DNA from: a virus
Length of the DNA: 24,719 bases
Reading direction: 5' to 3' (one strand)
Virus record (IMG/VR): IMGVR_UViG_3300024520_000476
Coordinates: 1 to 24,719 of that record
Shown here: positions 1 through 10,700 of the stretch, piece by piece
Position numbering within the stretch: position 1 is the first letter of the stretch
Layout: each line of letters opens with the position of its first letter
Position numbers and translations under genes: made by a program
The notes under the pieces: model-generated
Databases searched by the model: none
The model's input: the letters and a program-made list of their open reading frames with translations, nothing else
What the model was told of the DNA's origin: nothing

Positions 1-5
1 TGTCA

Positions 6-116
6 ATGGTTGCGAACCCGGCGAAGAAGAAGAGTTTGAAGGTGGTGGCGGGCGCCGGAAAGGCTACGGCCACGAAGAGGTTGACGAAGGCATTAGCGGG
101 ATATTTGGGGATCTGA
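6..116 (+). CDS. Small lysine-rich ORF at window edge
   Basis: This is a possible 36-residue basic protein, or the 3' end of a gene that begins before the window, since the frame is open to the left edge. It starts MVANPAKKK and ends at TGA 114-116. I favour this frame over the overlapping open frame at 2-151 because its codons end mostly in G (AAG, TTG, GTG, GCG, ACG), as in the genes downstream. The start context ATGGTTGC-AACC is almost repeated at the start of the giant gene at 1795. There is no recognisable domain and no function can be named. The competing possibility is that the 152-1789 protein simply extends to the left of the window. Confidence 0.4.
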   Translation: MVANPAKKKSLKVVAGAGKATATKRLTKALAGYLGI

Positions 117-151
117 CCACGACCCATCAGGAAAGCGAAATCCGTCGGCGC

Positions 152-1789
152 ATGGCCGAACTAGGAACCACGGATCTGAGTCAGGTGATTCGTGACGAGT
201 TCGCTACTATCACTACCCCAGATTATGCCGCCGATATTCTGACGGCACATGAATCAATGCGTACGGCTGTAAGCGACGCTGCTACGGAACGATCCGAGCA
301 ACTGGAAGCGGCTACGACGCGCGCTGAGGGTCGGATCGCAGAGATCAAATCGACTCTTACCGGGGAGTTGCAAACCTTTGAGGTTGACCGCGTAGAGCAG
401 CAGACGGCTCTGAAGCAGAAGGTCATTGATCGTACGACAAATATGGAGTTGGCGCTTACGGAGCGTTTGGCTGATATTCGTACGGAGTTGGGGGATCAGG
501 TTACGGACGAGTTTGAGTCGGTGGCTGCTTTGGCGGGGACTTTGACTTCTTCGCAGGCGACTTCTTCACGGGATGCGATGTCCCGATTGGGGCAGGTTGC
601 CAATATGGCAGCCGCAGCCCGGTTGGCTGCTCCTGCCGAGTTGTCGGCTGAGGCGTTGACGGCGTTGGGTGATCTGGAGTTCCAGATTGAGAATCAGATT
701 GCTCAGGCGAAGGCTGATACGACTGCTCAGATCAACATTGAGCAGGCTTCTGCCATATTGAATGAAACGATGCGGCAGGGAGGGTTTGAAACAGAGAAGC
801 AGCGGGCCTTGGTGGAGGCCACTTTGACTGAGGCTTTGCGTGGCACGGTTTATGAGGATCGCGTACAGGAGATGATGGCGGAAGCGTTGTTGCAGGAAGA
901 CCAGTACGTGCGCCAGTTCGGTGAGGCTGTGGATCGGTCTGAGGCGCAGGCGAAGTTGCAGAACCTGTTTGGTACGCAGGAGTATGAACGCCAGTTGGAT
1001 ATGATGAATCTGACGCGGGATTGGCAGACTGCGGATGCGTTGCAGGGGCGTGGTTGGCAGACTGACGATATGGCTACCGCTCGTGGTTATCAGACTGACG
1101 ATATGGCTACCGCTCGTGGCTATCAGGAGGCTGATTATACTAAAGCACTAGGCGATCAGCAGGCGGCTGCTTTGCTGGAGCGGGGTTATCAGACCGATGA
1201 TTACGCGAAGGCTATTGCGGATCAGAGATACGATTATGACACGGCTCTCATTGACCAAAGGTACGATGCTGAACAGCAGCAGAAATCTGATGTTGAACGG
1301 GCGTTGGCGGAGAACGCTGTCGGGGATGATCCTCTGTCACAGTTGAAGTTCGCGTTCCCAGATCAAGATGCCGGTTTGTATGCTTCCGCCATGCAGATTG
1401 CCCGGATGTCGGATAAGCGTGAGAGTGTGACATCGTGGCAGGACGAGCCGCCGCAAGAAGCCGATTTTGATGGAACGGTTGAAAAGATTGGCGACAAGTA
1501 TTTCGTAACTGAATATGGCGCCCAGTCGCAGGCGGAGTCGTATTTGCGATCCTTGGGTGAAGGGGCACTTGTTGAGGGCGTGGACGACTGGGGCGGAAGT
1601 CAGATGTCCAGAACACCGTCACTTTCCGCTCAAGATTATGCCGCGTTGCGGGCACTTTCAGATTTGGCACGCGAACTTATCAGGAAGCACGACGCAGCAT
1701 TGTATGATGCGTCGGGCGCCCAGTACGGTTTCGTTCGGGGTGCACAAGATCCGCTAGCGGACTACGACGCCTATCTGAACACCCACTAG
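152..1789 (+). CDS. Coiled-coil virion-type protein with 11-residue repeats
   Basis: This 545-residue Gln/Ala/Glu-rich, almost entirely helical protein contains no cysteine. Residues about 25-285 look like continuous coiled coil. Residues about 288-375 are at least eight 11-residue units (TRDWQTADALQ, GRGWQTDDMAT, ARGYQTDDMAT, ARGYQEADYTK and so on), a hendecad pattern suited to long helical rods. The C-terminal 130 residues are more globular. It lies 5 nt before the giant virion protein gene, so an internal or tail-associated structural role is inferred from position and composition; no family was recognised. The first ATG is at 152, but no good Shine-Dalgarno precedes it and the reading frame stays open to base 2. 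The true start could therefore lie outside the window, giving a longer N-terminus. Confidence 0.75.
   Translation: MAELGTTDLSQVIRDEFATITTPDYAADILTAHESMRTAVSDAATERSEQLEAATTRAEGRIAEIKSTLTGELQTFEVDRVEQQTALKQKVIDRTTNMELALTERLADIRTELGDQVTDEFESVAALAGTLTSSQATSSRDAMSRLGQVANMAAAARLAAPAELSAEALTALGDLEFQIENQIAQAKADTTAQINIEQASAILNETMRQGGFETEKQRALVEATLTEALRGTVYEDRVQEMMAEALLQEDQYVRQFGEAVDRSEAQAKLQNLFGTQEYERQLDMMNLTRDWQTADALQGRGWQTDDMATARGYQTDDMATARGYQEADYTKALGDQQAAALLERGYQTDDYAKAIADQRYDYDTALIDQRYDAEQQQKSDVERALAENAVGDDPLSQLKFAFPDQDAGLYASAMQIARMSDKRESVTSWQDEPPQEADFDGTVEKIGDKYFVTEYGAQSQAESYLRSLGEGALVEGVDDWGGSQMSRTPSLSAQDYAALRALSDLARELIRKHDAALYDASGAQYGFVRGAQDPLADYDAYLNTH
1013..1276 (+). repeat. Hendecad (33-nt) coding repeats
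   Basis: At least eight consecutive 33-nt units each code for 11 residues. The two at 1058-1090 and 1091-1123 differ at one base only; the others have diverged. The near-identical pair points to recent duplication by slippage or recombination within an older repeat. Confidence 0.8.
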
Positions 1790-1794
1790 TTGAC

Positions 1795-4700
1795 ATGGTT
1801 GCCAACCGTGGAACTATCCCGTTAGCGGAACTTCGTTCTGAACGTCGTAAGAAGTTGACTGCTTCACGATCAGAGATCGTGAACGCAGTCAAGCCCGCAA
1901 AGACGATAGAACACAAAGGTCGCGTGACGCGTACAGCGACCAAGAGTACGTTGCTTGACAGTCTGGGCTTAGGTGATTACACCTCGGCATCGGATTTCAA
2001 CCCCTATAGCGGCAGTTACGGTTCTTCGGGCATCTATACGGGTCAGGGTACCTCAGAGTACACACAGGATCTGATGGGGATGACCCGACCGAAACCTGAC
2101 TATCCGGCGTGGATGGATCTGTGGAATGCCACTCCGGGGCCGGTCAAGTGGGGACTGAAAACAGCCGGTGGGCCGTTCCTCAATGCCCTTGAGGCTCTCG
2201 CTATTCCCTTGTCGGCAGTTGCTGCGAGTATGGAAAACATCTATCTGGTTGGCTACAACCAGTTGGATCCCGAAGGGATGCGGAATAACCCGACGGCTTT
2301 GGCGGCGTATAACGATCTTTGGGAGATGGCGAATGATCCCAACTTGCTCAAAGCGATAGGCAAGTTTTCGTACGACACTTTGTGGGATCGTAGAAAGTCT
2401 GGTTCCCATGATTTCATGTATGGGCAAGGCGACATCTTCAACACGTTCAACATCTGGCAGGGTGAGAGAGGCACCGATCAGGAATGGGAATGGTGGGCGA
2501 ATCGGGGTGCTGCCCTTCTTGGGGATCTCAGGATGGATCCCTTGATGCTCGGTAAGACTTTCGGAACACTTTCTAAGTCTATTGCTCGTAATATGCAAAC
2601 TGGTGACTCGGCTATCAAGTTGGGTAGAACGTATACTGCTCAGAAACTAGACGATGTTCTTAGACCTCTGTTCAAGCGTGAACTAGGTGCTGGCGGGGGT
2701 GTAGCCAAAGCGGCACCCAAGGTGGCGCGTCAGTCTACTCTTGCACAGAAACAAACAGCGTTGAGGGTTGCCGAACGTGGGGCTAAAGCCGCGTTGAATC
2801 CGAAGACCCGTGAAAACTACCAGAAGTTGGCTGACCGCCTTCGGCGTGAGATTGCCGGTGGTCCGGCGGGACCACCCGCTGGTCATACCTTGCAGGTGGC
2901 GGAAGAACGCGTAGTCGGCGAGGGCGCTGAACGGATATACCAGTTTTGGGATGAGATGGGAACACCGTTTACTGTTACATGGAGGGGGGCGGAGGTACTT
3001 GATAAGTTTGGACAGATGCGGCCAACCAAGGCCGCTGACTTGGAAATCGCGGTCCACAGGGTGGCCCGACAGGCGCAACCGCATGTTCCGAATGCAAGAC
3101 CGACACATCCGAGTCAAACAACTCGCGGGGGGATTGGCAACGACACGGTGATCGACGGCGATCTGTTCTCAGCGGCAGGCAGGAGAGCGGCTGCGCTGGT
3201 GATGGAAGCGGAACTTGGAGCGACACGACGGGTTGCTGAGCGGTTGGCTCCAAAGGCTGTCGATGATGCGGCAGCAATGACATCCGTTTGGCAAGAAGCG
3301 GTTATGAACCGCATGTCCGACAAACAGTTCGTGTTGCAGGTCGCTAGGGACTTGAGTAAGGGCACCAGTCAGATAGTTGTCCGTGAGGGTGATAGAACAT
3401 TTATCAACTTTGGAGCAAAGTTCGGACAGCACCGCAAGGTGGCTGAAACCGTAGGTAACAAGATTCTGAAGGTTGAAATCCCGAAGAATGTCGCAGACGA
3501 CATTGGACGGCTTGCAGACTATCTGATGATTAGTTCGCGTGAAGGTCCGCTGAAACTGACAAACGAGGGATACAAGTTTGCTGCAAAAGCAATGCACGAA
3601 GTGGGCATGGACCCGTTTTTCAACCTCGGACCACGCACACTTCTGAATGGTGTAAAAGTGCCTGCGGAAACAGGGTTCCGCACGGCTGGGACCACTTTCC
3701 GCGCTGGGCGTGTAGGAAAAGAGGCGCTTGATGGTGCCGCGACACTAGCCCCTGTTACGGCTAGTGAGGCGGCACATGCCGGATTCAGGATTGGTTTAGC
3801 GGTTCCGTTTACGGGATCTATGGGTCGCAAACTGTTGGTGAATCCGGTTCGTAAGCGACTGTTGGGCATGATGGCTTTGCCGGATGCGGTGCCGATGTTG
3901 GCGTGGAGCGCCAGCAACAAGTATTTGGGTCGCCCGCTGGTCGCGGCCAACAACTTCATGCGGAAAGCGTTTGTCGGTAGGGGGAACCGGTATTCAAAGA
4001 TGGGTGGCAAGACGGGTGAGTTCAGAAAGACTATCCGTAAGAGCAAGGATCCTTGGGAAGTTATTGATGCCAAGGCAGCCATCCTTGCGGTAGGACGGGG
4101 TTCTCAGATGACTCGTTCTGCTGAACAGTTGCTGCATCGGATGTTTCAGGATGTAAAGGACGCCATTCAGACTCATCCACGTTTGGCACGCGACCACCCT
4201 GATGGTGGTGCCGTGCTGCAACGTGCGGTTTGGGGCAATGAGGATGCGGTACAGATCGTTCGGGAGGCAGCCGGTGATGAACTGTTTGACCAGTTCATTT
4301 CGTTACTTCCCCGGATGGCCGACGAGTTAGAAATCAAGGCCGGTAGGAAGTTCATAGGGCGGGCAAACAACTATGGACCGCGTAAGATTTCAAAAGAAGC
4401 GCGGGAGCATATGTCGAAGAGGCGTCCCGGCTCAGTAAGGAAGAGGCACCAAAGAAAGCCATATGATGCGGGACCGCATGAACTTGAACGCAAGTATGTG
4501 GATCAGGACGAGTTCGCTGCTCTAGTCCAGAAGTACATCCGCGAGGGGATGGAACCTGAGGCTGCTATAGAACAGGTTGCGAAGATAAAGAGTGACGAAA
4601 TCTTCGGCCAGAAGTTGTTCAAGGTCAACACCATCATGGACGACGGCATGAAGGCACCATCTGTAGAAGAACAGATCGCCAAGATCATGGACGACATGGA

Positions 4701-7700
4701 CATCGGCTACAGCCTGTTCGTTGAAGACTGGTATGAGGTTATGCCTAGTTATGTCACCGGGATGGCGAAGCGTGCGGGTGAGGTGTTCACGGAACATCTT
4801 CTGGTGGATAAGCACGGTTTGTTCATGGATCGCATGTCAACGATGGCGCAGGTGCCTTCAACGCATGTGCAGGGCCGTTGGACGATGGTGATGCGGGCAC
4901 AACTCAATCTGAAGCATCAGGCTGCTGCTGTAAGCGAAACTCTGTCAAAGATTGCTAAGGCTGGAAAGTCTGAGATGAAGCAGTTGGAGATGCAGTTAGT
5001 GCGTCGAAACGCTGTTTTGGATCTTGCTGAAGAAACCTATGAGAAGGCCGCGAAAACCTTCGACGTAGAGGCTCTTGCGGTTCAGAGGGCTGAAGCACAC
5101 GCCATGATCGTTCGTAACGAGGTTGAGGCTCTTCAGACAAGAATCGGTGAGATCACAAATGGCCTGAAAAGGGGGGACGTTGGCAACGCCGTCCTGTTGG
5201 AGCAGGAGCGGGTCAAACTTGCTGAACGGATAGCGACGTTGCAGGCCGATCCGTCGGTACCTAAGTATTATTTGGAGTCGTTGCGGGCTTCAACTATTGG
5301 ACAGTTGGAGATGGAGCATCGCATACATGATGTGTTCCGCAACATAGAGACATTTGAGGCGTTTGAGAAGATATTCAAGAGGTGGGATCCTGCGTTGCCT
5401 CTCACGAAGACAAACCTGTATGACTTCATGGTGAAGAATCAGGATCAGGCGGGTCTTGTCGGGAATCTGGACATCATTCCTGATGTGAAACAGTTCATTC
5501 TCCGGTTGGGCAAGGAGGGCGTGAAGAACGAATACGACAATAAGAAGGTGCTGGAGATGCTGAAGGGGTCCAACAAGATGTTGGACGACCTAGACAGCAC
5601 TCCCTTGGGTTCATGGTTGGGCGTTGAAACCAGTCCCGCCCAGCAGGCGGATACTTTGAGCGGATTGCGACTTCAGCAGTATTCGCAGGTGTACAAGTCG
5701 ATCAAACAGCACACCCAAAAGTCCACAAAGATTCTACAGGAATGGGTTACCTTCCATCCTGCGGTGTGGAAGGGAAAGATTCCTACGCCCGCGAATGTGG
5801 AAGAAGCACGGGTTGCGTTGGTCAAGTTTACGGATGATGCGCTGAAGCAGGGGCAGACCTTCGGGGATGCTATGGCTCAGATTGGTGCGGAAAGTACGCT
5901 TCGCCAGCATTTGCACACCTATTACGGGGTGCATAACGATCTCAACATGATGAATATGACGAACTTTGGAACTATCGACAACATTGTCGATCAGATGGAG
6001 ACAGCGATAAGGCTTCGTTACCACGACATTGAGAAGGCGCTGGCAGAGTTCAGACCGGTAACATTTCAGATACGTGTTGGTCCGGGGGAACACGGGGTAC
6101 GTACGCTAGGCATTGAAGAGTATGCGAAGTATCAGCGACTGAAGGAGGCAGCCCTTCAGTCGCGGTATTCGGCTCAAGTGCCTTTGCCACCGGCCCAGTA
6201 CACGATAGATGACATCCTTGCGGGTGGAAGTCAGATGGCGAGGAATGGTTCTGGGCAGGGGGGCGTCGTAGGCGGTACACATCCCGGTGGAAAGTATTTG
6301 GTGAATACGCCTACGGGGCCGAAAGAGTTCTATGTGAAACAGTATGGTGCCGACAGGGAGACTCTCGCTGCCCTGCAAAGGGAATCCGACGATGTTGCTG
6401 AGTTTATCAATACCGGTTTGTTCCATGAGGCAGGCGATCTTCCCGAAGGCACGGATTATCGGGCACACTTTGGTCCCATGCTTGAGCGGTATAAGGCGGG
6501 TGATGGACCGCAAGCCTTTGTTCACGACCATTTGATCTCAGATGAGGTGCGGGATCAGGCGATGTCCCACTTGGACATGCTGGATGCGCAGATAGGAAAA
6601 CAGGCCGTATTCGGCAAACTTCGCGCTGAGGGCGAAGTGTTGGCTAACGCCTTGTATCGTGAAGTGGGGGGCGATGTTGCCACCGCCCCCATTTCGTATG
6701 CTTCGTACAGTAAGAATACGGCGTCATGGTGGGTGGTGTCGGAGTGGATGGATGGCCTGATGCCGGTGGGCCGTGCAGCCGGAGTCGGGTCACAGGCGGA
6801 GGCGCTTACGGCGCGGATGCACATGGCTGGAGGTGGGCTGCCGAGGGTGATTACGGCACAACAGGCAACCGCTTTGGGTCCAGATGCGGCATCAAACATT
6901 CGCCCCATCTTCGACATGTTGGGTGACAACTATTTGACTGATGTGTTGTTGGCGAACTGGACTGTTCTGGGTGATGATGTTGAGAAGATTGCGCTGAATC
7001 AGTCGGGCCGGTTGGTTCGTGTGGATAATGGTGGGGTATTTAGGTTTCAGAACCAAGGTGGGGTAAAGCCTGATACATGGGATTATCGGGTTGTGGATGA
7101 GTTGTATGGCTTTTTGGATCCCGAGAAAGCCACATCAGGCTATGGGGTGATGGCAGAATCGTGGGAGAACGCTTTGGGAGGAAGAGAAGGTGCCGTAGCC
7201 GCACTCCAGTCACAGTTCGTGCAGTTGGATGATGTGCGCAAGTCGTATGGTGGCTGGCAGGGTTTCGTTCGCAAGCATCTGCCTGACATCCAGTCTTCAG
7301 GCGAGAAGGAGTACGCCTCGTTCTTAGAACATCGTTATGAGGTCATAGCGAACAAACTGGGAGAAAAGTACAACACGGGTATTGAGTTGGCTGCTGAAGC
7401 ATTGAGCCTGCGGGGGGTTCCTACTCCTGAGATTGAAAAGGCGTTGAATCGTTTCGGGCCGACTCAGGCTGCGTCTAAGAAGTCAGGGTTTAGACCGTGG
7501 TTGTCGCCTGATGGGTCATCTCAGGCATTGAATACGTTTGATCTTGGACAGGCACGAGGTGCCCTTGTTGGGAAACATGCAGAGTCCGGTATTCCTAAGA
7601 CCACACTTGGTGACAGACTCAAAGTGTGGAAGGCAAACGTGCTGGATAATGCCCAGTCGTGGATAGATGGTGCATGGGGCCAAGCGGCAAACTGGCGGAA

Positions 7701-10700
7701 GCGCCTACCCGCAGAGTTGGAGAATCGGGCGACAGTATCAGACTTGCTCTCCCATGACCTTGCAGGGTCAATGTATGAGGGGAACCCGGTCCACGGTCAT
7801 CTGAAGATGAGCGCCCATCATCCGTATCGCGGAACTGAAGACGTATGGAAGGGCCATCTGTTTACGGACGATCTGAGTGGTGAACTCGTTGAAGCATGGA
7901 CACCAACCGTCAAGGGAGAGATAGAGCCGTCCTACGGAGTCATTATTGTGGATGGTAACGGTGACTTCGTTCTGCGAATGCCTTCGGCGTCTGAGGCAGG
8001 GGCCACACACCCCGAAGGTACATGGAACTTCTCCCGGTCCACGGCAAAGACTTGGACGGAGAATGGAGTGCTGAAGGGTGAGACACCAGCGCAGGCAGCA
8101 ATACGGTCGGCCAAGGAACAGATGGATTTAGATGTTTGGTTGATGGATGCGATGCCGGGAGTCTCCCTCAAGGATGCGAAAGGAACCGTTCAGCCTGTTC
8201 GGGCCGGAGAGGGGGGCGCTATGTACCACGTTGAAGATCAAGACGTATTCTTCTACATCGCACAGATCGCAGACCCCGCACCGGGAACAGTATCGACCGT
8301 AGCGGACACGTTTAGCGTTGCTACCCCTGCTACGTCTGACCCCGAGACTTGGCGTCAGGTAATGACCATGTTCCACCATTCTCACGGAACACAGATGATA
8401 GATCCTGCCGGTGTGAATGTAGGCGGCGCATCGCCAATGTGGCCTGATGCGTGGGGTTTGAACATGAGTCCCGGTGCCATACGAAACAGGCTGGTGAGGG
8501 ACGCTAATCATACGTATGCGTTTGATGTCAATGTGGGCATGTTGGGTGAGCGTGTCCGCACCTATGGGATACCTACCCATTTGAACGCGCGCAGCGTTGC
8601 TGCCGCTCGTTCTCAGAACATTCATGCCGGTCAAAGCACTTTGGATGAGGGTTTGGCCGCGTTTGCAACAGACATGGTGGGACCGAATAAGAACAAGCCG
8701 TATTATCGGGTTGACTCTCACAACCTTGTAGCGGATGGCGACATGACCGTTGACATGTTTGGTCGCATACACGACTACGACTCGCAAATGTACGAGGATC
8801 TGCGTATCTATTTCAAGAAGTTCTATCGTACGACCCACGAACCGGGGGTCGATCCGATGTGGGGGATCAATAAGGATCTAGCGAGAGGGGTCAACAACAT
8901 TTCCGTGAAGATGGATTTGTTGGATGATTTGGGTAGGTACAACATTCCTGCTTTGGACGCGATGGACTATCAGACGAAAGCCTTGTTTGTTGCCCATTTG
9001 GAGAACTCTGGTCGGATGTACAGTCCCGCAGAGTGGCCCGTCACGGGTGTTCTCAAAATAGGGGACGACGTTGACGCTATGGAAGGCGTCGTTGTCGATT
9101 TCCTTGCACGCATTGACGAAGGTCTGAACCCGATTGACGCATGGGCATTCAAGAGTGAGTTGTTGTCGAAGCCGGGTTTGTTCCCTTCGGATCTACAAAG
9201 GGCACGGCAGCAACTGGCGATGTCAGCAGGCGGAGAGTGGCCTACTGGTCAGGCTGGCATTATGCCCGGTGTCGGCAAGCAGCCGGTCTTGGGGAGGGGT
9301 GAAGTCCTGATTCCGGAATCACCGGCTGCCGCCGCAGAGCGTGTGAGCAGTATCCCTGAGGGTCGCGGTTGGAAGTCTCTCAGGAAGGAAGGGCCGGAGT
9401 CCCTTGGTGGCAGTATGCGCTATGAACGATTCATAGAGACATACAGGCGTTCCATGATGATGGATGGGTACACGACAGCGGCGTGGCTCAACCCGGAACA
9501 GTTCCGATTGGGAAAGACCGTCATTTCAGATCCCCAGATTGGGGCGTTCAATGCCATTTTGATCGACCCGATGGCCGCAGGTGTCACGCCACGTATTGTT
9601 TCGTACTTTGATGATGTGATAGGGAAGGGTCGTGCGGGCGTTGAGGATTCGGGGATCCTCAACGTGGACCAGTTCTTGATCGACTATGCGCGTAGGTCAG
9701 ACGAGCAACTGCTGGGCAGTTCCTTCGGTAAGAGCCAGATTAGCCCGGATGATCCGATTGAAACTTTGTATGAGCGGCGCGTACGGGCTGCCTTTGACTT
9801 GGATGGCGAGGGTGGTGCCATGCAGCAGTTGAAAGCGGCTACTGCAAGTTTGGAAGAAGCACAGAAGGTAATGAATGAAGCGCGTCTGGTCAAAGCAGCC
9901 GCGAAGAGTGAAACTAGGGCCGCAAAGGCTACGAAGTTTAGGAAGGGTGAGCCTTCTAAGGCTGCGATAACTAAGCGGGCACTTCAGATTCTAAACGCAG
10001 ACAACCTGAAAACTTCTCCTCGGGTACCGGATTTGAAGACAGACAGCCTAAGGAATGCGTTTGCTGGGACTGATAGGCAGTTGCGAGCGCAGGCACGAGC
10101 GGACCTGTTGCAGCAGCCGACGGGGGCGGAGGGCGTCAGTAAGATCAAGGAACTTGAGACTCTGATAAGTCAGGCCCAGCGGAAGGTGACGGCAGCCGAA
10201 ACGGCGAACACGATTCTACATAGGTTGGGAACGGTCGATAAGTTTGGTCGTTCTATCCCGTTGGAAGACCTGTCTACGGAAATACGCAATCTGAAAGTTT
10301 CTGTCGGCGCTCTCATGGATTCTGATGCCCAGCAGATCAATCTCGCGTTGAAGGAGTTGGATCGGGGCGCTGAGGCTGCGAAATGGTTGCGTCAGGTGGG
10401 CGAGTACGGGGATGATGAAATCTGGTTCCCGCTCAAAAGGGGCTTTATGAAGGACAAGTATCTGGACTTCTCGTTTGAGGCGGGTTTCAAGCCGTTTGGT
10501 TATTCTTCGCAGGGGCCAGCAGAGATGGTGGATGCGATGACCACTATTTCAAAGTACCGTGGTGGTCGTTTCTGGGGCTACTACGACAAAGTTCATAATC
10601 TGGTGAAGGGCTATCTGATTATGAAGCCCGGATTCCACATGCGGAACTATTTCTCTGCCGTGTTTATGAATCATCTGGCAGGTGTTGAGGTCCAGTCGTA

